From: Pseudovibrio denitrificans JCM 12308
Lineage (GTDB): Bacteria; Pseudomonadota; Alphaproteobacteria; Rhizobiales; Stappiaceae
Direction of reading: 5' to 3'
Length of the DNA: 64,000 nt
NCBI RefSeq assembly: GCF_001310815.1
Contig: NZ_BAZK01000008.1
Coordinates: 1 to 64,000 of the forward strand
Shown here: in pieces, positions 19,214 through 27,861 of the stretch
Layout of the letters: every line of letters starts with the position of its first letter
Numbering within the stretch: the first letter of the stretch is position 1
Made by a program: the position numbers and the translations under genes
The notes under the pieces: generated by a model
What the model was told of the DNA's origin: nothing
Databases searched by the model: none
What the model saw: only the letters and a program-made list of their open reading frames with translations

Positions 19214-20218
19214 ATGATTTTGAAGGCATTGAAAACGACCCTTGCGCTGGCAACCATCATTGGTGGTGTAAGTGCAGCATCTGTCGCCCACGCCAAAACA
19301 CTGAAGATCAGCCACATCCGTCCGCAGGGTGCAACTGTTGATCTGGAAGTGAAAGACCTTGCTGAAGAACTGAAAAAAGCAACCAATGGCGATCTGAAGC
19401 TGAAGATCTTCGCAGCAAGCGCACTGGGTGATTACACCACTGTGCAGGAGCGTATTTCCGTTGGTGCAATCGACATGGCTGTGCAGCCGGCAGCAACTGC
19501 TGTTGAGCGCAAAATGCAGATCAGTGCTTTCCCATATGTGGCAGAAAACTGGGAGCAGGCGCAGAAGATCTATGGTCCGGGTGGTGCAATCCACGACGCG
19601 ATGAAAGAGCTTTATGCCAAGCAGGACATCACCATGCTGGCAGCGTATCCGGTGTATTTCGGCGGTATCGCGCTGAACCGTGACGCTGTTGCTCCAGGTA
19701 ATCCAAATGCAGACAAAGGCATCAAGGTTCGTGTGCCTGGCATCAAAAGCTTCCAGCTGACCGCAGACGCACTGGGTTACATCAGCTCCCCAATCCCATT
19801 CTCTGAAGCCTTCACCGCTGTGCAGACCGGTGTTGTTGACGGTGTGGTTGGTTCCGGCGCTGAAGGTTACTACGCCTCCTTCCGTGATGTTGCGAAAACC
19901 TACATCCCGGTGAACACGCACTTTGAAGTCTGGTACCTGATCATCAACACTGAGCGTTTTGAAGGCCTGGATGAAAGCTCCCGCAAAGCTCTCGTAGAAG
20001 CTGCGAAAGAGTTTGAAGCCAAGCGTTGGTCCAAAGCTGAATCCGATCAGGGTGCATTCGAGCAGAAACTGGCAGACTACGGTGCAACCATCGTCAGCCT
20101 TTCTGATGATGAGTTGGCAGCAGCGGCCAAGAAAGTACGCGCAGACGTATGGCCTCAGATCCTGAACGATGTTGGCGCTGACTGGGGTCAGTCCATTCTT
20201 GAGAAGATCAAGAACTAA
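19214..20218 (+). CDS. TRAP transporter substrate-binding protein (DctP family)
   Basis: 334 residues with a Sec signal peptide (about 1-27, ending VAHA). The mature part starts KTLKISHIRPQGATVDLE and contains the ligand-Arg segment IKVRVPGIKSF near 171 and PIPFSEAFTAVQTGVVDG near 195. Mature DctP proteins bind organic acids through this Arg, so a carboxylate-bearing ligand is expected. The operon context (amino-acid/opine dehydrogenase plus RidA) suggests an amino acid or N-substituted amino acid. A small GAGCTG...CAGCTC hairpin lies in the 95-base gap before the gene. Confidence 0.92.
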   Translation: MILKALKTTLALATIIGGVSAASVAHAKTLKISHIRPQGATVDLEVKDLAEELKKATNGDLKLKIFAASALGDYTTVQERISVGAIDMAVQPAATAVERKMQISAFPYVAENWEQAQKIYGPGGAIHDAMKELYAKQDITMLAAYPVYFGGIALNRDAVAPGNPNADKGIKVRVPGIKSFQLTADALGYISSPIPFSEAFTAVQTGVVDGVVGSGAEGYYASFRDVAKTYIPVNTHFEVWYLIINTERFEGLDESSRKALVEAAKEFEAKRWSKAESDQGAFEQKLADYGATIVSLSDDELAAAAKKVRADVWPQILNDVGADWGQSILEKIKN

Positions 20219-20243
20219 GCACTCAGACCGCTAGGTCTCCAAT

Positions 20244-20306
20244 CGGATCAGGCAGTCTCGTTCCCCCACCGGCCCCGACCCCGGTGTCATCGAATTGCCT
20301 GATCCG
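20244..20306 (+). other. Nested stem-loop in the transcript between dctP-type and dehydrogenase genes
   Basis: CGGATCAGGCA (20244-20254) pairs perfectly with TGCCTGATCCG (20296-20306), enclosing an inner CACCGG/CCGGTG hairpin. With no T-tract it is more likely an mRNA-processing or 3'-stability element that raises the amount of the binding protein relative to downstream genes. Confidence 0.55.
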
Positions 20307-20363
20307 CCCGGTTTTGGAGGCGCTTGCCTCCCAATTGAAATGTGCCAGTAAAAGGCAGGTCCA

Positions 20364-20693
20364 ATGTTTCGCTCACTGCGCAAAACCGAGACCCCGAATG
20401 TCTCCATCACCATAAACGGGCAGGCGGTTCAGGTAGCTGAAGGCTCCAGCCTTTGGGCAGCCATGGCGCTTTCCGGCACAACGCAAACCCGTCTGGCCTC
20501 CGTCTCCGGCGACCAACGCTCCGCCTATTGCGCGATGGGCGTGTGCTTTGAGTGCCTTGTTGAGATTGATGGCATCCCCAACCAACAGGCCTGCCTCGCC
20601 AAGGTTTCTGAAGGAATGGAGGTTCGCAGCCAGCTGCTGACCGAACAGTCCATTGCTCCACTTGGTTCAGATGAGGGAGCGCAGCATGACTGA
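20364..20693 (+). CDS. (2Fe-2S)-binding small subunit of a heterotrimeric amino-acid/opine dehydrogenase
   Basis: 109 residues. It has a ferredoxin-like core, SITINGQAVQVAEGSSLWAAM (about 14-34), then the cluster-binding cysteines CAMGVCFECLVEI near 54-66 and QQACLAKV near 74. This matches the gamma subunit of D-hydroxyproline dehydrogenase, HcnA, or the small subunit of opine oxidases. It overlaps the following flavoprotein gene by eight bases and would shuttle electrons from the beta subunit's FAD. Confidence 0.88.
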   Translation: MFRSLRKTETPNVSITINGQAVQVAEGSSLWAAMALSGTTQTRLASVSGDQRSAYCAMGVCFECLVEIDGIPNQQACLAKVSEGMEVRSQLLTEQSIAPLGSDEGAQHD

Positions 20694-22100
20694 GATTTTT
20701 GACCTTGCCATCATCGGCGCCGGCCCCGGCGGCATGTCTGCCGCTTTGCAGGCCGCAGAGTTTGGCGCCTCCGTTGTGGTTCTGGACCGGAAGGCGACAC
20801 CCGGCGGCCAGATCTACCGCGATGTCACACAGAGCCCTCTGCTGGATCCATCCGTTCTGGGTGTTGAGTACACTGAGGGCGCAGAGCTGGTGAACGCCTT
20901 CCTTGCCGCAGACATTGACCGCCACCAGAACGCAGATGTCTGGCACATTGGCGAGAATGGCGAAGTTCTCTATTCGCAAGACAACCAGACCCGCCGCCTT
21001 GTCGCCCGCGAACTCATCATCAACCCCGGCGCTATGGAGCGTCCGTTCCCAATCAAAGGCTGGCATCTTCCCGGTGTGATGACCGCTGGCAGCGCTCAGG
21101 TGATGTTGAAATCGGACGGCATGGTGAAAGACGGTGCCATCTTCGCAGGCACAGGCCCGCTGCTGTACTTGATCGTCGCCCAATACCTGCGCCTCGGCGT
21201 CACCGTCAACGCCGTCGTGGACACAACACCAGCTGGCGGTATTGGTCGCGCTCTGCAGCATCTGGGCGGTGCGCTGAGCAAACCAGCTTACCTCATCAAG
21301 GGCCTGAAGCTCCTTAACGAGATCCGCAAAGCTGGCGTTCCGGTCTTTCGCCACGCATCCGAGCTGAGCGTTCTGGGAGAGAGCAAGGCCGTCGGCCTGC
21401 AGTTCAAACAAGACGGTCGCACACACTCCGTCAACGCTGACCACATCTTCCTGCATCAGGGCGTTATTCCCAACCTCAACATGACCCGCGCCCTGGGTAT
21501 GGACCATCACTGGTCCGAGCAACAGCTCTGCTGGACCCCAACACTTGACGACTGGGGCCAGAGTTCCATCCCACACATCGCCGTGGTTGGTGACGCCGCT
21601 GGCATTCAGGGTGCTGAAGCAGCTCGGCACGCAGGTCGTCTGGCTGCGCTGCAAGCCATGCACAAACTTGGCAAGGTGAATAAGTCGGATTTGGGGAGCA
21701 TGAGTGCGGACCATTTGAAGGCGATGAACGCATTCAAAGCCTTCCGCCGTTTTCTGGACGCATACTACGCGCCTCCAACACAGCAACGCATTCCAACGCA
21801 AAATTCAACGTTGGTATGTAGATGTGAGGAACAGACCGTTGGTCAGCTGCGTGCCGGGTTTGAGCAAGGTGCGAAAGATCCCAATGCTCTCAAGCCTTAA
21901 CACGGTGCGGCATGGGGCCGTGTCAAGGCCGACAGTGTGGACATACGGTCAGCGAGCTGCTGGCGGACTGGCAGAGCAAGCCTGTCTCAGAGGTAGGCTA
22001 CTACCGTCTGCGCTCCCCACAAAAACTGCTAAGCATCGAAGAACTCAGTCATTTTCAAGAAGTGCAACCTGCACCAAAACCAGCCGAGGTGTCCGCATGA
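20686..22100 (+). CDS. FAD/NAD(P)-binding alpha subunit with C-terminal BFD-like (2Fe-2S) domain (one-base frameshift)
   Basis: About 471 residues if a missing base at 21894/21895 is restored; as read, it stops at 21900. ATG 20686 has GAGGGAG upstream. The N-terminal flavin-binding motif is LAIIGAGPGGMSAALQAAEF. Later come GTGPLLYL and the HIAVVGDAAGIQGAEAARHAG segment. After the break, the C-terminus reads ALTRCGMGPCQGRQCGHT. With VCRCEEQ upstream, this gives the CxC...CxxxxC pattern of the BFD-like iron-sulfur domain. This is the architecture of OoxA/NoxA, HcnB and D-hydroxyproline dehydrogenase alpha. Its stop overlaps the beta start (ATGA). Confidence 0.87.
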
Positions 22101-23211
22101 ATTTTGATGCACTCATCATCGGCGGCGGAATCCATGGCAGCGCAACGGCCTATCACCTTACAAACGCTGGCATAAAAGCTCTGGTGCTGGAAAAAGACTA
22201 CGTTGGCCGCCATGCCTCCGGCGTAAACGCAGGCGGTGTACGCTTGCTGGGCCGCGACTTTGCAGAAGTCCCCCTCTCCAAAGAGGCTATGACACGCTGG
22301 CAAACGCTGGATCAGGAGCTGGATGCCGACACGGGCTTTCGCCGTCGCAGCCTGATCAATATCGCAATCGATGATGCGGATATGAGCAAAATCAGCAGTC
22401 GCATCAATCAACTAGCGGAGTCGGGTTATGATCACGAAGTTCTGATCGACCAGCAGGAACTGCGCGAACGCCTGCCTCATGTAGCCCCCAACTGCGTTGG
22501 CGGTGTCGTCTCCGAGCAAGACGGTTATGCCATCCCCTACAAAGCAACAAGCGCATACCGATTAGCAGCTGAGCGCGCAGGCGCAATCTTTCATGAAGGC
22601 GAAGCCGTTCAATCTCTACGCCAAATCGGCGACAACTGGCAGATCACCACGGACAGGGCAACCTACAACGCAGGCATTCTCATCAACTGCTCCGGCGCTT
22701 GGGCAGACAAAACCGCTGTTCTGATGGGCGACAATGTGCCCCTCTCGCACAGCGCGCCCATGCTGATGATCACCGCCCGTATGCCACACTTTGCCGGGCC
22801 AGTGGTCGGAGCGATCTCAAGGCAGCTGTCGTTTAAACAGTTTGAGAATGGAACTGTCCTCATCGGCGGCGGAGCAAGGGTTTTGCAGACCGCGACAACA
22901 ACCGAACAACGCTGGACTACAAGAAACTGGCGCTTGCTGCCGAGACGACTAAGACCTTCTTTCCTATCATGAAAAAGGCCGTCATCAATCGTATGTGGGC
23001 TGGATTGGAGGCGTACATGCCAGACAATCTTCCGGTGATCGGCGCCGGAGTGAATGCACGCAACGCCTACCACGCCTTCGGGTTTTCCGCGCACGGTTTC
23101 CAGCTCGGACCAATTGTGGGGGATGTTCTCACTCAGTTGGTCACCACTGGCAAATCCAGCTTTGATCTAACCCCGTTCCGCATTGATCGCTTTGAGCGCA
23201 AGGTGCTCTAA
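22097..23211 (+). CDS. FAD-dependent beta subunit, DAO family (one-base frameshift)
   Basis: About 371 residues after restoring a base in the GGG run at 22878-22880. As read, the frame breaks after GGGAR, and the correct continuation ([16 protein letters not shown]..) lies in another frame leading into 22969-23211. It begins [21 protein letters not shown] (FAD-binding) with [14 protein letters not shown] near 42, and ends with [16 protein letters not shown]. This matches the amino-acid-oxidising beta subunit of opine oxidases, HcnC or D-hydroxyproline dehydrogenase. The products would be imines, explaining the RidA gene 35 bases downstream. Confidence 0.87.
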
Positions 23212-23246
23212 CTCTTCAATTTTCCAAGACAACAGGAAGTATACCA

Positions 23247-23597
23247 ATGACCATTGAACGCGTGGACTCCAACCACCGCATGAGCAAGATCGTCAAGCAC
23301 AACGGCACCATCTATCTGTGCGGCCAGACCGCTGCTGATAACCCAAGCTGGGACATCACTGAACAAACCCGGCGCTGTCTAGCAAAGGTTGATGCTCTGC
23401 TGGAACAAGCTGGCAGCGATCGCAATAAAATCCTCTCCACCACCATTTATGTGCGTGATATGAAAGACTTCGCGGCGATGAATGCAGTTTGGGATGCATG
23501 GGTTGCTGATGGTGAGAAACCAGCGCGCGCATGTGTGGAAGCGCGCATGGCTCGTCCAGACATTCTGGTTGAGTTCACTGTGGTTGCTGCGCAGTAA
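23247..23597 (+). CDS. RidA family enamine/imine deaminase
   Basis: 116 residues. Family features: [19 protein letters not shown] near 12-30, [20 protein letters not shown] near 40-59, [21 protein letters not shown] near 70-90 and [20 protein letters not shown] near 94-113, including the conserved Arg. An AGGAAG site precedes ATG 23247. As last gene of the TRAP/dehydrogenase operon it would hydrolyse the imine product made by the beta subunit. Confidence 0.9.
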   Translation: MTIERVDSNHRMSKIVKHNGTIYLCGQTAADNPSWDITEQTRRCLAKVDALLEQAGSDRNKILSTTIYVRDMKDFAAMNAVWDAWVADGEKPARACVEARMARPDILVEFTVVAAQ

Positions 23598-23606
23598 GAT
23601 TAAGCT

Positions 23607-23629
23607 GAGCCCGTGGTAACTGCGGGCTC
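23607..23629. terminator. Stem-loop between RidA and convergent TetR
   Basis: GAGCCCG (23607-23613) and CGGGCTC (23623-23629) form a 7-bp stem with a nine-base loop in the 33-base gap between convergent stop codons. There is no clear T-run, so a weak bidirectional terminator is inferred. Confidence 0.5.
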
Positions 23630-23630
23630 T

Positions 23631-24239
23631 CTACTTCTGGACGAGGCCTTCCACCATCACTTCCCAAGATGCCAGAAAGCGACGCTCCACCTCGTTATTG
23701 GTGCCCTCAAGACGGCTCAGGATCAGAGTTCCTTCAAACAACTCAACGATGGCTTCAACGATATGCGTTGCATTCGCTTTGCGGATCACGCCGTTTTCCA
23801 TTCCCTCGACAATCTGTTCGCTGATACGGCTGCGAAGCAGACCGAAGAACTTCTTCAACACCACACGTGCAACATGGTGCTTGTAAAACTCCACCCAGAT
23901 CGCCGTCAGTTCTGAGTGCGTTCCAAGGTAAATCAATGTGGTCACACAGATGGAACGGATGCGTTCCAGCACGTCGGCATCAGACTCTGTTTCCTCCTTG
24001 ATCTGCTCAACAATCTCGTCATCGCACATCTGCAGATACTCAGCCAGGATCTCATCCTTACTGGCGAAGATGGAACCGATGCTTTGCTGGGAAAGCCCGG
24101 TTTCCTTAGCGATATCCTTGAAGGTGGTGTTGAAATAGCCGTTACGCGCGAAACAACACAAAGACCCTTGAAGAATGATCATGCGATCATCCTGCAGTGC
24201 AGCCGGAATATCCTCTCTGCTTTGCTGGGGGCCCTTCAT
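23631..24239 (-). CDS. TetR/AcrR-family transcriptional regulator
   Basis: 202 residues from ATG 24239 (MKGPQQSREDIPAAL), which has GGAGAG upstream; a further upstream start at 24269 is less likely. The helix-turn-helix is FKDIAKETGLSQQSIGSIFASKDEIL (residues about 39-64), preceded by a GSLCCFARNGYFNTT helix. The C-terminal ligand domain is all helical (for example TLIYLGTHSELTAIWVEFY). Convergent with the dehydrogenase operon, it may sense a metabolite of that pathway or control another locus; there is no direct evidence. Confidence 0.88.
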   Translation of the reverse strand: MKGPQQSREDIPAALQDDRMIILQGSLCCFARNGYFNTTFKDIAKETGLSQQSIGSIFASKDEILAEYLQMCDDEIVEQIKEETESDADVLERIRSICVTTLIYLGTHSELTAIWVEFYKHHVARVVLKKFFGLLRSRISEQIVEGMENGVIRKANATHIVEAIVELFEGTLILSRLEGTNNEVERRFLASWEVMVEGLVQK

Positions 24240-24522
24240 AAACGCTCTCCAAAGTCTCGGTCGCAACAAGCTTCTGGTCGCAATACGGCTGTTTTCGGCG
24301 ATTCAAGGGAGACGCTAGCATGTAATCATAGCCCCCGCGCCGGATGATCACGGGCAAGGTTGATACGCTTTTTTCCCGTTCACTAAGCTGAAAGCTTCCT
24401 TTGATTTGAGTTTGAGGAATTTATGCAAGCTTACAAACTTGTAAAATTGGTGTCCGGCAGCTGAAAAACTGGCGGGCTACTTCTTGGATGTCCCGGCAAT
24501 AACGCCCCCAAGGAGATACACT

Positions 24523-24885
24523 ATGAAAACAATCAGTATTTTGATGAGTTCCGTTCTTTTAACTGTTGCTTCAACTGGTTTTGTCGCTGCTGCTGGCACA
24601 TCTGCCCCGGAGGTCGACCTTCAGATCAATACACCTTTCATTGTTGCCGATGCCCGTTCCGTTCAGGAAGAACACCGCGCTGAGAAAGCAGGATCCTGCA
24701 AGGATTATGATGACTCTTCCGAACACGGTGAAGGGCATGATGAACGTAACGAACACGACGACCGTGATGAGCACGATCGCTACGATGATCATGACGAAGA
24801 TCGCAACCACGACGATTGCGACCGCCACGATGAAGAAGTTGAGCGCGAGCACGAACACGAGCGTTCAAGCCGATCCCACGGCTAA
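24523..24885 (+). CDS. Secreted His/Asp/Glu-rich protein, candidate metal binder
   Basis: 120 residues from ATG 24523, with a strong AAGGAG site nine bases upstream. A signal peptide (about 1-24, ending VAAA) precedes a short normal segment. From residue 51 onward the chain is almost entirely His, Asp, Glu and Arg (HGEGHDERNEHDDRDEHDRY and similar), with Cys at 59 and 99. Eleven His lie between 51 and 119. Such tails bind Zn, Ni, Cu or Ca. It is followed by its own terminator, then by a two-component system, whose sensor also has an acidic/His patch. No family recognised. Confidence 0.72.
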   Translation: MKTISILMSSVLLTVASTGFVAAAGTSAPEVDLQINTPFIVADARSVQEEHRAEKAGSCKDYDDSSEHGEGHDERNEHDDRDEHDRYDDHDEDRNHDDCDRHDEEVEREHEHERSSRSHG

Positions 24886-24924
24886 TACTTCCCGCGGGTA
24901 GTCCCCAACACCGCCCGAGGAAGT

Positions 24925-24960
24925 GCGCATCAACGTTTCCAGACGTTGATGCGCTTTCTT
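24925..24960 (+). terminator. Intrinsic terminator after the His/Asp-rich gene
   Basis: GCGCATCAACGT (24925-24936) pairs with ACGTTGATGCGC (24943-24954) around loop TTCCAG, followed by TTTCTT. The 12-bp stem makes it a strong candidate. It separates the small secreted protein from the response-regulator gene, though some read-through could link them. Confidence 0.88.
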
Positions 24961-25016
24961 GACCGGATCAACCGGTTCGTGCAAACACAATGTACTGCAG
25001 TTACTCAGAGTATCTT

Positions 25017-25694
25017 ATGCGCATTCTTTTGCTGGAAGACGACATCGAAATTGGAACATGGGTTGAAGACGGCCTCTCCAAGGCTGGTCATGTGATTGAT
25101 TGGGTCAAAGACGGCCACGATGCGTTTTTGAATGCAACCACACGCGAATATGATGTTATCGTTCTGGACCGCATGACACCGGGTCTTGATGGCCTGTCGG
25201 TTCTGAAAGCACTGCGCTCCACAAACAACTCTGTCCCCGTCCTGTTTCTCACCGCACTTGGTTCCGTCGAAGACCGGGTTGAAGGGTTGGACGCTGGCGG
25301 AGATGACTATCTACCCAAACCCTTTGCTTTCTCAGAGCTTTTAGCACGCGTTTCCGCGCTTGGTCGCCGGCCCAGCACCAACTCAGGCGAAACAACAAGC
25401 TGCCTTGAAGTGGAGAAGTTCCAACTCAACTTGTTAAAGCAGCAATGCACCCGAGCAGGACAGCCAGTTCCGCTCAATGCAAAAGAGTTCCGTTTGTTTG
25501 AAACCTTCATCCGCAACAAAGGCCGTGTGTTGACCAAGAACATGCTGCTGGAGAAGGTTTGGGACATGAACTTTGACCCGACCAGCAGTGTGGTAGAGAC
25601 GCATATCAGCCGACTGCGCAGCAAAATCGAAAAGCCGTTTGATATAGAACTCATCCGGACCATTCGTGGGGCAGGGTACATACTGGATGATTAG
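25017..25694 (+). CDS. OmpR/PhoB-type response regulator
   Basis: 225 residues from ATG 25017 (MRILLLEDDIEIGTWVEDGL), the canonical receiver start; the ATG at 24990 lacks a ribosome-binding site. The receiver has acidic pocket D8/D9, phosphoacceptor D51 (VIVLDRMTPG), Thr near 79 and the conserved Lys in YLPKPF. The C-terminal winged helix includes FRLFETFIRNKGRVLTKNML and TSSVVETHISRLRSKIEKPF. It overlaps the histidine kinase gene, so the two form one operon. Confidence 0.94.
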   Translation: MRILLLEDDIEIGTWVEDGLSKAGHVIDWVKDGHDAFLNATTREYDVIVLDRMTPGLDGLSVLKALRSTNNSVPVLFLTALGSVEDRVEGLDAGGDDYLPKPFAFSELLARVSALGRRPSTNSGETTSCLEVEKFQLNLLKQQCTRAGQPVPLNAKEFRLFETFIRNKGRVLTKNMLLEKVWDMNFDPTSSVVETHISRLRSKIEKPFDIELIRTIRGAGYILDD

Positions 25695-27087
25695 GTCGCT
25701 CAAACACCTCTGGCAAATGTCCGCCTTACGTCAGGCCTTTGCGCTGACATTGGTGTTTTTGGGCGTGCTGCTGACAACAGGTTTGCTGGCAAATGTTTCC
25801 ATTCGCGCGAACCTCAACCAAACCATCGACAATGAGCTTCTGGACAAGTTTGATCAGATCAAGACTGATCTTTCTCGTGGAGCAACCTATCAGTCGATTG
25901 CCGGCTCTTATCAATCGGAATCCGAACATTTCAGCGTCGATGAGTTTATCAGCTTCAAGTCTGATGCCGGCAAAATCTACGGCTATCCGATCCCTGACCT
26001 TTACGGTGAAACCGGCTTCATAAACCTCGCGCCCTATTACTTTCATGAGGACGAAGAGGATGAGGAGAGCGGCGAGCATGCTGAATCTGAGACCAGTTGG
26101 CAAGCCTATGTGGGCCGTGTTCCCGGTGGCACGCTTGTTGTGGGAGCCAGCCTGCGGGCACGAAATCAGCTGCTGAACACGCTGCCTTATGCCTTCTTGT
26201 TCAGCGGCGGTGTGATGATGCTGATCACGCTTGGTGGTGGCCTCTGGTTTGGTTGGCGGGCGCAGCGCCGTCTCTCCAAAATCACGCATGCTCTCGACCA
26301 GATCGCAGCTGGTGATCTGACAACCCGGATCGCCCCTCAGGACTGCAAGGATGACCTCGATATCCTCTCTGTGAAGCTGGATGACACTACGCGGAGGCTC
26401 GCAACAACGCTGCAGCAGGTCAGAGACCTTTCCGTCAATATCGCGCATGATCTGAAGACTCCTCTCACACGGCTCAGAGCTCAACTGGAGCAGACGCAGG
26501 AGCAGAACCTGAGGGGTGTCAGCGACGCTGAGGGTGTCGCCGCTGCACTGAAGAAAACGGATGAACTGCTCGAAGTCTTTGATGCATTGCTGCGCATTTC
26601 GCGCATCCAGTCAGGTGAAAGAAAGAAGCAGTTTCAGCCGCTTAAGCTAGATACGCTGGCAAATGAAGTCGCTGAGATTTATCAGGCAGTCATTGAGGAA
26701 ACTGGCAGATCATTTGCTCTGGAGATCAAAGAGGCGGCTACGATCAATGCTGACCGTGTGCTGCTCATTCAGGCTTTTGCGAACCTCATCGAAAATGCTC
26801 TCCGCCATACACCACAGGACGCTAAGGTCACCCTTTTTGTATCAGGCAATACCATGGGCTTGAGGGACAATGGCCCCGGTATTCCGGAGGAGTTCTATCC
26901 GCGCGTGCTTGAGCCAATGTTCCGAATGGAGAAAAGCCGCAGCACACCGGGCGCAGGGCTGGGGCTGGCACTGGTGAAAGCCATCGCGGACTTGCATCAG
27001 GCTGAGTTGATCTTGTCTGCACCGTCTTCAGGCTCCGGCCTCAGTATCAAGTTTGTTTTAGCAAACGAGCAAACAGGAGCAAACTGA
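25687..27087 (+). CDS. Membrane sensor histidine kinase
   Basis: 466 residues from ATG 25687, overlapping the response regulator by eight bases. TM1 is about residues 16-37, and a periplasmic region of about 120 residues contains an acidic/His patch at 120-135 (HEDEEDEESGEHAESE). TM2 is about 165-187, followed by HAMP. The H-box is NIAHDLKTPLTRLR, the N-box NLIENALRHTP, the G1-box GLRDNGPGIPEE and G2-box TPGAGLGLALVKAIA. The acidic sensor patch and the metal-rich secreted protein next door suggest metal or cation sensing (inference). Confidence 0.94.
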   Translation: MIRSLKHLWQMSALRQAFALTLVFLGVLLTTGLLANVSIRANLNQTIDNELLDKFDQIKTDLSRGATYQSIAGSYQSESEHFSVDEFISFKSDAGKIYGYPIPDLYGETGFINLAPYYFHEDEEDEESGEHAESETSWQAYVGRVPGGTLVVGASLRARNQLLNTLPYAFLFSGGVMMLITLGGGLWFGWRAQRRLSKITHALDQIAAGDLTTRIAPQDCKDDLDILSVKLDDTTRRLATTLQQVRDLSVNIAHDLKTPLTRLRAQLEQTQEQNLRGVSDAEGVAAALKKTDELLEVFDALLRISRIQSGERKKQFQPLKLDTLANEVAEIYQAVIEETGRSFALEIKEAATINADRVLLIQAFANLIENALRHTPQDAKVTLFVSGNTMGLRDNGPGIPEEFYPRVLEPMFRMEKSRSTPGAGLGLALVKAIADLHQAELILSAPSSGSGLSIKFVLANEQTGAN

Positions 27088-27182
27088 CTCAATCACGGTT
27101 CAAACTCGAACTGATTGCCAAACAGTTTGCTCAGTGCGCCATGTCATCTTTCACACCAAACATTTTGGAGAGAGGTGTACTC

Positions 27183-27827
27183 ATGAGCAGCAAGATCCTT
27201 CTGATTACCGGTGATTTTGGTGAAGATTACGAAGTCATTGTTCCCTTCATGCTGCTGAAAGCCATTGGATATGAAGTGCATGTTGCCTGCCCCCAAAAGC
27301 GGGAGGGGGATACAGTTGCCTCCTCCATTCATGACATCAACAAAAACTACCAAACCGTGACAGAGTGGGAAGGGCACCGCATCAACATCAATGTGGCTCT
27401 CGACCACCTCAACCCTGCTGATTACATCGCGCTGGTTCTCCCCGGAGGTCGCTCCTGCGAATACTTACGCACCTATCCGATTGTGCGGGAGGTGACTGCG
27501 CATTTCATTACGGAAAACAAGCCGATTGCATCCATTTGTCGGGGTGTTCAGATCCTGCTGTCCACGGGCCTTTTGAAAGGCAAAACCATGACCGGCAACT
27601 TTGTCTGCGAGACGGAGGTCCAGATGGCGGGCAACACCTATGAGAAGCTGAACTATGAAGGTGTGGTGGTCGATGGCAACATCGTTTACGGCGTGGAGTG
27701 GCACGGCCTCTGGGCCTGGATGCAGGCATTCATAGAAAAGCTTGGTGTATCCATCGAGCTGCCGCCTAAGGATGGTCGCGTAAAACCCATTCCCGGAGAA
27801 GGCTACACCTATAAAAGTCTCGGTTAG
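27183..27827 (+). CDS. DJ-1/PfpI family protein
   Basis: 214 residues from ATG 27183 with GAGAGAGG upstream; the ATG at 27141 is less supported. It starts MSSKILLITGDFGEDYEV, which has the acidic residue of the DJ-1 active site. The nucleophile elbow is SICRGVQILL near 119, with CRG instead of the usual CHG. YIALVLPGGRSCEYLR near 79 is the oxyanion region. Family members act as glyoxalases, deglycase-like or protease-like proteins, and the specific role is unknown. It follows the sensor kinase after 95 bases and converges on the amine oxidase gene; it could handle aldehydes from that enzyme (speculative). Confidence 0.85.
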   Translation: MSSKILLITGDFGEDYEVIVPFMLLKAIGYEVHVACPQKREGDTVASSIHDINKNYQTVTEWEGHRININVALDHLNPADYIALVLPGGRSCEYLRTYPIVREVTAHFITENKPIASICRGVQILLSTGLLKGKTMTGNFVCETEVQMAGNTYEKLNYEGVVVDGNIVYGVEWHGLWAWMQAFIEKLGVSIELPPKDGRVKPIPGEGYTYKSLG

Positions 27828-27853
27828 AGCACCGTATTTTTGATGCTCTAACC
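27822..27853. terminator. Stem-loop between convergent PfpI and amine oxidase genes
   Basis: GGTTAGAGCA (27822-27831) and TGCTCTAACC (27844-27853) are perfect complements. The repeat overlaps the PfpI stop codon and ends nine bases from the amine oxidase stop. The T-run lies inside the loop rather than after the stem. Confidence 0.5.
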
Positions 27854-27861
27854 GATTGGTA

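Noticed and set aside
20407..21801. 464-codon minus-strand frame opposite the gamma/alpha subunit genes
   Set aside because: Same reason: no family features, while the plus strand encodes recognisable iron-sulfur and flavin proteins.
20364..23211. Calling the trimer hydrogen cyanide synthase (hcnABC)
   Set aside because: The same architecture occurs in hydroxyproline and opine dehydrogenases, and the TRAP/RidA context favours amino-acid catabolism; cannot be decided by eye.
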